Shown: positions 1 through 12,894, counted from the first letter of the stretch. The stretch: DNA of 64,000 nucleotides from Pyxicephalus adspersus (GCF_032062135.1 NC_092861.1:59270980-59334979); one strand, 5' to 3'. The notes: a model not told the origin generated them from the sequence alone. Translations and numbers: made by a program.

Positions 1-26
1 CCTGAAAGTTTATTTTACATATATAT

Positions 27-27
<1 letters not shown>

Positions 28-57
<30 letters not shown>

Positions 58-66
58 GTATATTAT
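28..66. repeat. TA-rich microsatellite
   Basis: Runs of TA with small breaks at the left edge of the window. Confidence 0.8.
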
Positions 67-199
67 AATAGTATGAGTATAATAAATTTTGAAACACAAA
101 AGCATTAAAAACAATAAATTGAATAAATTAAAAAAATCTATATATTTTGAAAAATAGTTTTTAATTGTTTTACATTTTAAAAAACAAATACACACTATA

Positions 200-590
200 C
201 TCATACTATTATATATACTGTAAAAAAATGTTCTTGAAAACAATGTACTGCTTTTACACATATAAATCCAATGTATTGCATTCAATACAGTTATTTTGTA
301 TTGAATGCAATACAAATGGATTTCGAATTTCCCGCCCTGCCCCACCGGCAACGTACACACGCACCGACGTCACCGGTAACTCCCCGGTGACTCAGCGTGT
401 ACAGAAGCCGGCCTGAGGAAAAAGAAAGAAGACGGAGATCACGGCGATGGACGGCGCAGGACGCAGGCGAATCAGGTAAGTGCTCTATTTACTAACCTTC
501 CCATAGGTTTACATACCCCAAGTGTGACTCAGGGTTACCACTTTTAGCAACCTTTTTCACACTCAGGGTTTCCTCTAGGGAGGTTAATGT
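200..590 (+). repeat. Dispersed repeat D, copy 1
   Basis: In order: an AT-rich lead, a perfect 16-base hairpin (273-313), a GC-rich block (CCCGCCCTGCCCCACCGG, GACGTCACCGGTAACTCC), a donor-like CAGGTAAGTG, then GTGTGACTCAGGGTTACC and a second ACACTCAGGG. The same order is found inverted at 12895-13290. No protein is encoded. Confidence 0.65.
273..313 (+). repeat. Perfect 16-base hairpin in repeat D copy 1
   Basis: Arms GTATTGCATTCAATAC and GTATTGAATGCAATAC around a 9-base loop, AGTTATTTT. Confidence 0.9.
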
Positions 591-693
591 ACAGTGCTGC
601 GTAATATCTTGATGGTATATAAATACTGTATATTACTATTATTATTATTATTATTATTATTAATAATAATAATAATAATAATATTAATAATGA
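589..693 (+). mobile_element. SINE/L2-type tail plus ATT/AAT palindromic microsatellite
   Basis: TGTACAGTGCTGCGTAATAT and GATGGTATATAAATACTGTA form the SINE tip. It runs into (ATT)n followed directly by (AAT)n at about 635-685, which makes a perfect fold-back. Confidence 0.75.
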
Positions 694-2600
694 TCATTGT
701 ATGAGATTCCATTGATATGGAGCATTTGGTATAATTTCATTTTGTAACCATTGCCTCGGTGAAACACAGCAGAACTTTCTCAAGACAATCCACAAAGAAA
801 AAGAATCCACAATATATTCCCATACTAATAATGAAACCACTCTCTCAAAGTGAAACACCAAATAAAAACAACCTATTTGGCCATATACAACCAAATCAGA
901 TCATGGAGACTTCAAGTCTCAGAAGTAGATTCCAAAATAGAATATTAATATAAAAAACACAGGGTTAATATGAGAACATAAAAGTTGAACAGGGCTGTGA
1001 GTCTTTCTACATTCTGACAGGGACAGATAGTTTCAGTGTCCAGGCCATGCATTGTCTCTAAGCAACTTTAAACAGTAAGAAAATTTAGGCAAGAAACACT
1101 TTGCAGCAAGAAGGAGAGACAGCAGATAGATATCAGAAATACAAGTGAGGAAACACACAGGGTAGATGTAGAAAAGAACAACTTAGCTAAATAAACAAGA
1201 TAGACAGAGAAAAGCAGGACATAGATCCCCCAACCATCAGCAAAAGGGATTATACAAACATTGACCAAGATAAGGGGTCAACATATAAAACAAATACAAC
1301 ATAAGCAGTCATCAAGGCAAAGCCAGTAATAATGGGACCAGTAATTAGCAAGCCAGTACCATAGAAATCAAGACTAATAGAGACATTATTTAGTCCTTTA
1401 AGGAATTTGTAATTTAAAAAATCTATTTGCATTCATATTGAAGCAGCGTTTTATGTGGCACATGTTTTATTAACATGCATCCTAAAGAAAGTAAATAGTG
1501 GCTGTAATAGAAAAAAATGTTAGGCAACAAAAAGGTAGTGGAGGTCTTGCCCAGATATTATAATCTAAGGACACAGTCCCAAGTCAGCCATTCCCAACCA
1601 AGGTTCCTCCAGAGGTTGCTAGGAGTTCCTTGAATTGATTGGCCAACACCACCAACTTAATGGTTCAACACCACTTAATATACCCATCTGCACTACTCTA
1701 ATTTCCAAATGTGGGTAGAGAAAAAAAGAACCACAAAGCATTTATAGCAGCAAACTTTAGGATTCAATAAGCACAAAGATCTAGAAGCAGGAGGGGAAAA
1801 ATCATTCCAAACCAATAGCTTTTACAGGATGAGATCCAGCAGTAGCCAGTGTTAGGAGGAATGAAATTAAACCATGTTTAATGGCTTGCTAAAGAGAAAG
1901 TGGTGATTAGGAATAATGTATTATCAGATGTTATTTGTCTGGGAATCCAGGGAACCCCAATTCAAGGATCTATTCAAGAACAATCTATCATCACATCCAT
2001 TTGTTTCACAGCAATAGTAGGGTCCAAGGTATATCTTTTTAATCAAATAATTTAATAAGGCATAAGGGATCTCTTTCTTCCCTTTTTGTAAAACATAGAA
2101 AATTTTGACAGATGAACTGGTTATAAACAGCAACATGCTTTTTTCTGACATGTACAGCTCTACCTCTGAACAGAATGTGACCTAACCATGAATAATGGCT
2201 GCCTCTAATAATACTATAATGTAAATTATGAATTTATTTTTTCCTTTTACTTTGGGATAAAGACAGATAGAATAGCTATGTGGATTTGATATTGTCGTTT
2301 TTTTCCAAACATATCCAACCTACAAGTTCTTTCTGTTCTAAGCAATTTAAAATCATTTATAGATAAGGCTATCTTCTTATTTACAATTGAACACTCTAGT
2401 GTTCATTTGTAAATACGTTTGTGAATTACCACATATTAAACTAGTGCTGCTGCAAAATTTGGAGATAGTTGTTCCATTTTATTTGTTTGACAACTTATTA
2501 AAACCAGGATTTGCCTTTAATAAAAGTGGTAATAAAAGTTAAATATACTATCAGTCTCTGTGCTGGATGTAGTATGAAATTCAGATCATAATGTGTTTGC

Positions 2601-2822
2601 CTCTGGGTACTCCGGTTTCCTCCACATTCCAAAACCATGCAGTTAGGTTAATTGGCTACCCCCCAAAATTGACCTTAGACTGTGTACAAGATATATGACT
2701 GAGGGAGGGACATTAGATTATGAGCCCCTTTGAGGGACAGCTAGTGACATGACTCTGGACTTTGTACAGTGCTGCGTAATATGATGGCGCTATATAAATA
2801 CTGTGTAATAATAATGATAATT
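2601..2822 (+). mobile_element. SINE/L2-type element, 5' truncated
   Basis: It reads CTGGGTACTCCGGTTTCCTC, later ATGCAGTTAGGTTAATTGGC, GATTATGAGCCCCTTTGAGG and the tail GCTGCGTAATATGATGGCGC then TATATAAATACTGTGTAATA. This is the L2/CR1-like body and tail of a common frog tRNA-SINE, missing its tRNA head. Confidence 0.8.
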
Positions 2823-3669
2823 TACCTTTTGTATGTGATGATTACTCAGTGTCTTGTAAACCAATACTTCTTTTCCTTTAATTTCGAGTCTGTTATGTTG
2901 TCTGTTTCTACCCCCAAAGTTATTTAGAAAAACAAACTTCCTATTTTACTTTATTATTCATGAAAGTATATGTAAACCCTAACAAGGAACTTCTTTTATT
3001 TTGTCTTGTTGAATGTACTATTAAATGTGGTTTGTCATATCTGTCCAGTAAATGTCTGTTGATCATGCCAGAAATCTTGTGTGTAGAACATTTCCTGTAC
3101 TGTCTGCCTCTGTTGTGCCAATTAGTATTGTTCTAGCCATAATCAATAGGGCACCCCTTTCCTCCATCATCTAATAGACAACTGGAGGGGAAGTGGTTTT
3201 TAGTCCAAACAAACTTACTGTTATAGGATGACAGTGGTGCTTATCCATAAATAAAGTAGTGTGAAAGTTGTCATTCCCAGACAGAAGTGTATTACTGACA
3301 ATTTTACCAGAGGAAGCTAGGAGGAAAAATAATGAAGGAAAATAAAACTAACACAGTCATCTGATACACTACAATTTATTAAATTTAAGATTTAAAGATA
3401 AGGCAACATATTGTATTTTTTTGGAATATTCCCTATATTTTCATTAATCCTGTTTCTCCCTTAATGGTTTTTTGGTGTTTGTATTGTAGTTCACAACAAA
3501 TAGGTGGTCAAATTGCTGTCCATACATAAATGAGTATAAAAATAGTTTATAGGAGCAAGTGGTAATTGTTGACATGGTAATTAAATGCAAAAAAAACATG
3601 ATATCAAGAACATAAAACAGAAAATTACATACATACCAGTGAAGGGTACCAGAATTTATGACAAGACAG

Positions 3670-3900
3670 TGCCCCTGATTCATTAAGCAAAATCGGATTA
3701 TCGGTCGCGTAATCGCGCATCTGAAATCTAATCGCCTTAATTGGCAGATTCGCGCTCCCTATTGTGAAGGCTGGAATCCGGCTGGTAGTGAGGCGGGTGT
3801 ACGCGCATACTCGAGTCCGGACCGCGGTAATCCGCGATCGCTGGCCGCGGGTACGTTCGCGCTTCCAGCGAGCGCGGATTTCATTAATGAATCAGGGGCA
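3670..3900. mobile_element. CpG-rich MITE with 17-base perfect TIRs
   Basis: The perfect inverted ends are TGCCCCTGATTCATTAA (3670-3686) and its complement (3884-3900). The interior is packed with CpG (CGCG, CCGCGG, GCGATCGC) in a region otherwise poor in CpG. It has no coding content. I see no clear target duplication, so the superfamily is not assigned. Its tip resembles that of the palindromic family B. Confidence 0.85.
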
Positions 3901-4377
3901 TTACATCAATTTTTGAAAGCTCCATTAGGTCACATTGAATTGACAAAGGCTCCACCAAACCTGCATTACTAGTTTTATTATACAAATACTTTAGGATGAA
4001 ATTACATGGAATCTTTTTAAAAAAATACAAACTATATAATCCCTTTTGCATGTTTTCTCTAAGCAGACCTCCCAAGGTCCCTAAGAAGGTACATGTTATC
4101 AGAAGGTTTCCAGGAACACAAATCCCCTTCCTTTTCTCTTGTTAGACACTGGCTGAATGTACAATGAGAACATAAAGACCATGTCAATTGTACAACCTTT
4201 TCTTAGTAAGAGCACAACAGACAATTCTGACACCAGGATAAATGTTACTGCATCAGAAATCCATAACAGAGTATCTAGCAATTAAAAGAACAATAGTAGT
4301 TAAGCTGTTTTCACAACTTTTACCTGAACGGCAACTGCACAACACAGTGTAATAAAAGACTTGGTATCAAACAGTAA

Positions 4378-4654
4378 GGCTACCTACACACTTGCAATGC
4401 TCAGGGCCGATACTCGGACTAGAATCTGGCGTGTGTACAGCACTGTCGACCATTGTCCGAACGACCGTCCTGGCAGATCCACAGACGATGGACGACGAAC
4501 GTTCATATTGCAAGTCACTCTCCCCCTCCCCTCTCATAGAACAGAACGTTGCTCTATGTACAGCACTCGTTCATGCATCGTGCAGTGCTAGTCATTGGAA
4601 GGGATCGTGAAAGGTCTTTTCCAACGACAATTATTGCAGTTGTGTATGCAGCCT
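4378..4654. mobile_element. MITE family A, diverged copy
   Basis: The ends (GGCTACCTACACACTTGC and TTGTGTATGCAGCC) and the inner words CAGATCC, GACGATGGACGAC, TACAGCAC and TCGTTCATGCATCGTG match the family A copies at 9389 and 39326, but in the reverse order, so it is inserted in the opposite direction. It is more worn than those copies. Confidence 0.75.
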
Positions 4655-5042
4655 CTTACACCCAGCCTCTCACTGCTTATCTTGTATGTGTGGTCATAAA
4701 CACTGCTGATGGACTTATATGTGTTTAAATCTATTTTCTTTTCTTTCTGCGCCTGGGTAGAAGTAAGATATGAGCTTCCACATATGTGAGAGATTTGAGA
4801 CTATCATGAATTCTCTTTTTACACTGCCCTCACTCATTAGGGCCCTTGGACTTTCCAAGTGGGACCTCCTTTCCAGGTGGGACCATCTTCCTATCAGTTT
4901 TAAATTTACAGTAGATCCAACCCTTAGGTACCTTTATTGCAGAACCTTAGGTAGGTTAAATTGGGATACTTAATATTATATTTCTAGTCTTTTAAAGCTA
5001 CCCAGGGCTGACAGCTATTGTGAGATTACCTTTCCACAAAAT

Positions 5043-5190
5043 GGGCCTGTTTTATTAAGGCTCTCCAAGGCTGGAGAGGATACAAATGAATACAAATGAT
5101 GAAAATCAGTGAAGCTGGGTGATCCAGCAAACCTGGAATGGATCTGGTCCAGGATTGAAAACATTTGCTAACAAATAGCAAGTTAGTTTT
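5043..5190. mobile_element. Palindromic MITE family B, half copy
   Basis: It starts GGGCCTGTTTTATTAAGGCT and contains GTGAAGCTGGGTGATCCAGC and AACCTGGAATGGATCTGG. Only the left arm of the palindrome and its centre are left. Confidence 0.75.
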
Positions 5191-5317
5191 AGAAAATCCA
5201 GCTACAGTAAATTTTTATAATGCAAATTCTGATAAAAAGAAGTGCTGATGTGACGGTGATGTTAATATTTAGCGAAGGTTTGCATAAACTTCTTGACCCA
5301 AGAGGTCTATCGAGATC

Positions 5318-7880
5318 CAGGGGGTAGATTCCTAATGGTAATAAGGCAATGTTGACAATCAATTACTTTCTGTGGTTACGTACTATGCTCCATATGGGGG
5401 GCAAATTGCCTTCTTTCATGCTTTGCTAGAAGAAATTTTCGTCAAGGTTAAGGGTTCCCTGATTTTATTGGGTGATTCCTGGTCCTAGATAATATACTGG
5501 ACAAAACCAGGACATCCAGATTTAGAAATCCCCCAAAGAAGAGACACAGTCTTTCCCTCCTTTTAAAACAAATTATCTTGTTGATCTTATCTCAATATTA
5601 TCTTAATTCTAACCGGGTTGGGGGTCCTTCTAGACAAGCGATGCTAGTCTCCATTGATCATCAGAAAGCTTTTGATTTTTCTTGGTCATATTTATTCCAA
5701 GTCCCTAAAACTTTGGGATTTGGCCGTCATTTTACCTACCTTTTGCACTTATTATATGATAACCCTGAGGGTAAAATCTCTTAACGGGGATTTCTTTCTT
5801 CCACCATCCCAATTGGGAACTAGACAAGGGTGCCCCCTGTCACCTCTTCTGTTTGCCCTTGCAATTAAACTTCTAGCCATTGCCTTCCGGGCTACCAGAA
5901 CATTAAGGGCATAAAATGTGGTAGGGTGGAGCATAAATGTGCTTTATTTGCTGACGACCAACTTATGTATGTGACCTCCCCAATAACCACGATGCCTAAC
6001 CTGTTTGTTTATTGGACAAGTTTGCTCAATTCTCAGGTCTAAAAGTAATTAGATCCAAATCCCAAGCTCTTAACAATAATCTTCCATCTACATTGGTAGT
6101 AACTTTGAAAAGCAACATTGAGCCTATATGGGATGATAGTTCCCTTCAGTATTTGGGTATTCATTTGACCCCTTTACAATACTCTCTACAAGCACAACTA
6201 CACGCCTTTATTTAAAAAGATCCACGCAGACTAAAGCTACGTACACACTTCCAATTATTATCGTTGGAAAACGAACGACGAACGTTCATGCACGATATAT
6301 ACGAACGATCGTATAGCACCGATCCTGCACATAGAGTTAACGACACGATCGTTCGTAGATATTGTACACACAATAGATACGATCGTTTGAGCGATAGAGG
6401 AACTATGTGCACGACAGGAAAGTGAACGGACGTTCGTTCATCACGCATGCTCAGCTCATGGACGATCAACGAACGACCGTACACACGAACGATGTTCAAC
6501 GATCGTCGTCCAATCCGATCCGTCGGTCCGGTCGTTCGTTTCCAGCGACTTTCCTCGTTCGTCGGCGTCGTTGGTTACTTTTTTACGAACGATTTTTTGC
6601 CCAATCGATCGTTCGTCGTTCGATTGGAACGATAAAAATTGGAAGTGTGTACGCACCTTTACAGCGTTGGTCCTACTCGCCCCCTTCCTGGCTAGGTCTG
6701 ATAGCAACAATAAAGATGAACGAATTACCGCGCATTCTATATCTCTTTCAAACCCTGCCTATCCAGGTTCCTGAAAGAGGACTTAGTCTACAATCTAAAA
6801 TGATAGAGTTTATCTGGGCTGGATAAAAGATTAGGATCCAAAAGGCCACTGTTTGCACCTAAAAAAAAGGGGGGGTTGGAAGCCCTAACTTGAAATATTA
6901 TTATGTAGCAGCCCAAATATCACAACTCTCTTTGGGCACGGTACAAGGGGCACGGTTGCAATGGGTGGAATTAGAAGCCCTTGAAAGACTTTGTGGGGCC
7001 ATAGATGCACTTATGTGGATTAAGAGAAAATCGAGGGGGGTCTTAAATTGTCCCGCCCTGGTACGTTGAATTCAAGTGTGGGATAAATACCGTACCAATC
7101 CAAAGCTCTCTTCTATGCATACCTGTCTTACCCTGCTCTGGAATAACCACGAATTTCCACCGGGCTTAGACACAGAATGATTTAAATGGTGGATATCAAA
7201 GGTCTTTATGAGGGTTAAGGATCTAATCCATGTGCGCTCAGTACTTAGTCTAGAATACCTCGCAAGTAAACGGGAGCTACCACCTCGGGAACATTTTTGT
7301 TTCAGACAATTAAAATCTTATATTGGCTCCATTATCAGACAGGTACCCAAACCCATGAGTTCATCACCCTTTGAAGGCACATACTCTTACCTGGTGAATA
7401 CTAAGGGGGAAATCTCAATAATATATTCTGCTTTAGTAGAGAGGCTCAAATATATGACTGATTGTAAGGCGGATTTAGGGAAATCATGGGACCTGGACGA
7501 CTGGTGAACTGGGTCTTGATTATTGATAGGCTCACTCTCACTCACTGAAAAATACCTTAGACAAATTTGATGATACCTCAGAACCCTCGATCTCTTTCAG
7601 TACTAACTAATGGATGTCTATAAGAGGGTACTATACAAGTTGAAAAGTCTTCCCATCCTTTCTCTCCCTCTCCCCTCTCTCCTTATTGTTATGGTGCTTA
7701 CAGTTAATGTAATTTTACTAGGTGGACTCTCCTTGTAGTATTTGTACTTTATAATCTGTCTGACTCAAGCCACCTGTACATTTCTTGTGAGCCATGTTGT
7801 TTTTGTCTTTTTTTTTCTTTTCTCATGTCAATTTATTTCGTGAAAAATTAATAAAAACATTGAAATATAAAGGATAAAAA
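5318..7880 (+). mobile_element. Degraded L1/Tx1-like LINE with RT remnants
   Basis: A broken non-LTR retrotransposon reads on the plus strand. Near 5490 there is an endonuclease-type scrap (LDNILDKTRTSRF). From 5620 the reverse transcriptase follows: VSIDHQKAFD, then GTRQGCPLSPLLFALAI at 5819-5869, and an intact catalytic FADD at 5947-5958 within CALFADDQLMYV. After a nested MITE (6235-6658) it continues with PPSWLGLIATIKMNELPRIL and, near 6840-6930, a KKKGG...YY.AAQ block typical of the L1/Tx1 C-terminal region. Frameshifts and stops show it is dead. The 3' part ends near 7850-7880 with an AATAAAAA-rich tail. Confidence 0.8.
6235..6658. mobile_element. MITE family A, long variant, nested in the LINE
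   Basis: The ends are AGCTACGTACACACTTCC and its near-inverse GGAAGTGTGTACGCACCT, flanked by TAA on the left and TTA on the right. The interior is CpG-rich and full of CGAACG/CGTTCG words that can fold back on themselves. It splits the LINE reading frame, so it is younger than that LINE. It shares its termini with the copies at 9389 and 39326 but not most of its interior. Confidence 0.85.
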
Positions 7881-8199
7881 TTTGAAAGTGTTGCCAGCCA
7901 ATTCTACTATAAATAAAAACTTACTAACATCAAGTGCTTTATTGTATAAATAATATGCTTTAATAGATAATGTTGAACAACAAAAGGTGATCTGGGATGT
8001 CCAGTTTACTCATTACCTTCAAGAGAATAATCATGCATACTTGGGTGATCAAAGCAAATGCTCATGTAGCAATCAAAAGTAAAGATAAATTTGATCCATT
8101 TGGATATTCATTTCTAGCCACTATCCTGTCTGCGCAATTTCATGGTGGATTTGCTAATTGCACCCGAAATGCCTGGCTTTGTGAGCCGATGAGAGATTG

Positions 8200-9102
8200 A
8201 AAGTGAAATTTTCAGAAACTCAAAAGGATATGTTACTCCACTTTAGCCACAAGACTGCAGTTTTCAATAAATACCAGGAGACAAATTACAAGCTGGCCAC
8301 TCTGTGGTATAGAACGCCCTCTAAATTGGCTAAGATCTACCCCCATACTGACAATATCTGCTCGAGATGTGAATCGGCTCCTGGTTATTGCATATTTTTT
8401 GGAAGTGCCCTTCTTTGTCTACTTACTGGTCTTCTGTGGCAGACCTTGTCCATAAGCTCACAGATATTAATATTAAAGATAAACCCGCTTTAGCGTTACT
8501 CCATGTCTCTGATATGTTGAAAAAGGCATACAAAAACTCTTTAATACGACATCTCTTGAATGCCGCAAAGGCATGCATTCCTGCAATGTGGAAGTGTGAC
8601 AATCCACCAACCTTATGGCACTGGCTAAGGAGGGTGGCAGATGTTTACTGTATGGAAGACCTGATGACAGCTGGGACGAATCAGACCGATAAATTTATCT
8701 AGACCTGGAATTACTGGGTTCAGTTTAGTACATCTGCAGAGTATGGTAGATTGGCCGGTGAATTTTCTTGTGAAGAGAGAGTTATTGTGTTTGATTGTAG
8801 ACCGAACTGACACATTAAGTTGGGACTTAGGTTCCCCCCCGGGACACCCTCCTCTCTATTTCTGTTCCTTTCTTTTTTCTTCTTTTCCTTCTGCAAATTT
8901 ATAAAAAAACTGAGATACTGGGGTTTCTCTTTATTGTACTATTCCATCATTGAGTTATCTTAATGTATCTGTGTATTTGGCTTGTGTTTTCTCAGGACGT
9001 TTTCACATTGGTTTTTCATACATTGTGTAACATGCCAATTTATTGTTATGTAAACATTGGAATATCTCTAAAATTATTTTCCCAAAAAAAAAAAAAAAAA
9101 AA
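8200..9102 (+). mobile_element. L1/Tx1-like LINE 3' end with A-tail
   Basis: The reading YKLATLWYRTPSKLAKIYP followed by ICSRC and, in a shifted frame, HIFWKCPSLSTYW is the Cys/His-bearing C-terminal region of L1/Tx1-type ORF2 proteins. A frameshift near 8390 breaks it. The remainder, from about 8820, is a pyrimidine-rich 3' UTR ending in an A-run at 9085-9102. It may be a separate insertion from the LINE at 5318, since that one appears to have its own 3' end. Confidence 0.75.
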
Positions 9103-9388
9103 GAGAGTGGCTGTACTCTACTCCTTTAATAAATTACCTCTCTGTATCCTAGTGATTTTTACTTTACAAAAAAATTATTTCTAACTGCTGTTATTTGGCT
9201 GACTATAACACAAAAGTGCATTTCCTATGCAGTAGACTTGTTCAAAACGTAACAGCACACAATGCTGATGTAAGAACTGATCAAATTGACTTTGGAAAAT
9301 TTTTTTTTTCTTTGTAGCTTTTTCTTTGCAACTTATGGCGCTGGATGTTTTATATTGACTTAAACACCTGAAAAACATTACACCCTTA

Positions 9389-9719
9389 AGCTGCGTACAC
9401 ACTTGCAATTTTTGTCGTTGGAAAGGATCTTTCACGATCCTTTCCAACGACAAGGGAGTGCACGATGCATGAACGGTGCTGTACATACAGCACCGTTCAT
9501 GCTCTATGGAGAGGGGAGGGGCAGAGCGACGGAGCGGCACCCTGCTGCGCGCTCTCCCCTTCACTTTCATTACGATCGGCTGTCGTCCATCGTCCGTGGA
9601 TCCGGCAGGTCGGTCGTCCGGACGATGGACGACACCGACTGTACACACGGCAGATTTTCGCCCGATAATTGGCCGATGCCGATTATCGGGCGATAAAAAT
9701 CTGACGTGTGTACGTAGCT
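9389..9719. mobile_element. MITE family A, intact copy with TTA duplication
   Basis: A 331-base element runs from AGCTGCGTACACACTTGC to GTGTGTACGTAGCT, flanked on both sides by TTA. Three-base TWA target duplications are the mark of PIF/Harbinger transposons, so I assign it there tentatively. It has no coding capacity. Inside are four separate inverted repeats, including a perfect 16-base stem at 9414-9451 and a perfect 17-base stem at 9467-9502. It is strikingly similar to the copy at 39326. Confidence 0.9.
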
Positions 9720-11769
9720 TTAGATTACTCCTATACAATCAGATCATGTCTTTTTAAAACCCAAAAGGCGATCTTTTGGTCTCAAATGTCAAAGCATCCG
9801 ATAGATAGGTCAGTGGTTGGAAGGGTGGGCTGTGCCTTCTGTATTATTTATTTATGTGGACACTTAGTTCAATAGTTTTTAGTTTCCAAGGCAGTTTATT
9901 TAATCTTTTGTCTTTTTGAAACTGCCCACAGAAATTTCTGACATTCCATTCACAGCCACAACTAGTTTATAAAGTTATTATTGACTTTTGACAAACAGTG
10001 CTAAATAATTCTACACCGTGGTCACCTTTTACCTCATATATGTCATGTTTGTAGACACCTCTCTGTGGAAAGTTTGGAAGATGTTGTGAAATAGTAAAGT
10101 TCAAAGACGGGAAGAGATGTGATCTCTTACAGGGGATGTACTTTCATATGCAGCTGGCTAGTCTTCATGGCAAGATAGTCCACCAGTTACATTTCTTTTA
10201 GTTTTTTACAATCTTTCTGAGATCCCTAAGGATGAGCTATAAAAATGTATTCTAAAGATATAACCTATTATATAATCTATTCACTTTTTGGCTACACAAA
10301 ACATAATTAATTAGTTATATTGCAATATGAAATCCTCTTGCTATCATCTACTATCTAGAGTCTTGAAAAATTTGTAGACATTTGAATCTGAGGCACTATT
10401 TCTATATTCTGTTTCTAGACCCGAAGACCCACGCCACCCCTATAAAAAAATGTTGATGGCTTTCTCCATAACAACTAACAATTGTCATATGAAAAGACTT
10501 TATAGGATCAAGACAAAACTTAATCACATGGACAACACCAAAACAATTGATGGCCCTAACTTTGAGATGAATTGGTCTGCTGCAATAAAATAAAATATTA
10601 GCACCTTATTTAAATGATATGTTGACACAACCTTCAGAAGAAAGGATCTGGGTGGAGATTGACAGTAATAATGGCCAACCTGATCCAATTCTCGCTAAAA
10701 GATTGAATAAACCTAAAGGAAACCTCAAAAGACACACCCAGGAGAAATATTTCTTCAACATATGGCATTTCATGAAAAGTGAAGTGCCTTTATCATTGTA
10801 GGAATTACTGTATTGGACAGTCCCCCTGACTTAGCACCTTGCTTTTATACAGCTAAACTATTAGACTTGTAAAGCTGGGTGAAAGGTATCTGTAGGTGCC
10901 TAGGACAGAACATCTGGGTGAGGAGGGACAGGGACATCTGCAACTAGACAAACCACATCTGTGTACCAAGGTCTTCACAGGCAGCCTAGAGCTACAAGGA
11001 AGTAACTGTGAATGAGGTAGTCTGGCCGGGGGTTGGGAATAAATTATACAGTACAAATCCCACAGTGACCGACTATAGAGGGTAATATGTTTTCCCTGTT
11101 TCCAGCAAACATTATGTACACACAAAAAAAGCAAGGATTAACACAGTAGGGGTAAAATGAACTATACACACACATATGTTTTTTAGTTTGGGACATGTTC
11201 AGCATTGAACTTCTTCAGTAGCAGCAGCCAGCATCCCAAACGTATCTGCTTCATTTGCATTGTATACTTTTAACCTAATTGGAATTTTTACACAAGACAA
11301 TCACGGGTGATCACCATAGGTGTGGTGGAAAATCTAACATCTCTAAAAGGTTTTACAGCTTCCCTTTAAGAGGATTAGAATATTTGTTGTACGCCTTGTA
11401 CAACAAGCAGTGAGCTACAGTAAAGTTTAGGCTTTAATTCTACATTTTTTTAGCTTTCTGTACAATGGAAACCTATATTAAGGTGACCCTGTCACTTAAA
11501 AAAAATTGCAAAAATCCCTGTTCTATGGAACCTAAATAAACAAGGTTTAAAAAAAATGCAAAAAGAAGCACAGGAAAATTAGGTATTTTAAATGCTTGTC
11601 ATTGCTGAATACACCTTTTATGTGCAAGTTAGCAGGGGTTTTACAAGCATCAGAATGCATTTCTTTTAATACCTATAAATAAATCAGTGAGCGATTTTAC
11701 CAGTTACCCATATACAAGAAATATGATAAATAATTATTTCCAGGACGGAAATGCATAAACAGAATATAA

Positions 11770-11771
<2 letters not shown>

Positions 11772-11818
<47 letters not shown>

Positions 11819-11828
11819 TATAGATATA
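11772..11828. repeat. (TA)n microsatellite
   Basis: Long uninterrupted TA run followed by GATATAGATATA. Confidence 0.9.
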
Positions 11829-11879
11829 TAAAGTCCCTGTTGTTATCTGGATTTTGTATGATGCATGAATTTATATCAC

Positions 11880-12020
11880 TTATAACAATTTATATAAATT
11901 CAACTATTTGACTGTTGGAATTTTTTGTTGGTATGTGACTCAATTTTCCTCCCAAAAATGTTGTAAAAAAAAAAAAAAACCCTTGAAATACCAATAAAAA
12001 TGTTTGAAATACAAAGAAAG
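11880..12020 (+). mobile_element. Probable short LINE 3' end
   Basis: The stretch ends in ACCAATAAAAATGTTTGAAA, much like the 3' end of the LINE near 7850. No coding part remains. This is a weak call from end similarity only. Confidence 0.3.
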
Positions 12021-12894
12021 AAGTCAGTTCTCTGATTTTTTTTTTTTTCATTTTTTATTTGTTGGTGTACAATTCTAATTGCTATATTGTGCTTTGTAAA
12101 AATAAATAAATAAAATATGTGAAAGTGAGTCTCACAGATTTATTTAGTCCTGACCATAATAAAGAAAAAGGTATAAAAAAAGTAGACTGAGCTTTCTCAT
12201 CTTTTTACCAATATATTTGCTTTGTTTATTTTTAGTTTAAGATATAACTTTTCATTTGAATTGCATATATTGTTTTTTACATTCCATGACATTATGTTTC
12301 TCTGTGCAATCCTGGAAGGCCATGACTAGTGAGAAAGATTGGCAGAGTAGTGTGCATAGATTCTTGAAAACGTCACAGCACCCTGGCTTAAGCAAACTGT
12401 CTTAGATAATAACCCCTTATCATCCTGAGCCTCCATTATGAAAGGACTGCATTCTAATAAATAAATTCAGAACAGGTACAGTAAGACTGGGGAGGAAAGA
12501 GTTGGATAATGCTGGATGTGCTCCAGCCAGGCAATAAGTGTGGGTATATTTGACTTGCTGCAGCTACTAGTGCACACTGTAAGAAGCTGACTGTGTGCAG
12601 TGAAATCAAAGTAAGTGATTGCATTGCAGGAGCCAGAAGTTAGTAAGAGGAGCAAACAAGAGAATATTGATTTCAAATAGTATGACTTGCAACCAGTGGT
12701 AGACATGCACTAGCAGGTAGAAAAGTGTGAACTAAATTGGAGTTCTGGTCTGTTATTGTCCACAGTGCCATGTGGGCCAGGATTCCCAAGATGACTGATA
12801 ACTAAGACAGTGCATTAAAAGTAGATCTATAGCCAAAAACACTCTGTAGTATGTCCTGTAGCTTCAATTAAATTTTTTCCTTGAGTATAGCTAC

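Larger units (their letters stand above)
9720..12894. other. Gene-free stretch left of B3GNT7
   Basis: Apart from a likely LINE end and a TA microsatellite I see nothing firm. A small open frame at 10619-10801 (plus; reads SEERIWVEIDSNNGQPD) looks protein-like but matches nothing I know. Nucleolin, the next gene in human, is not visible here. Confidence 0.5.

Noticed and set aside
9181..9738. 185-codon minus-strand frame and overlapping plus frames at 9403-9757
   Set aside because: They lie in a MITE whose GC-rich palindromes lack stops on both strands. The same frames recur in the copy at 39326.
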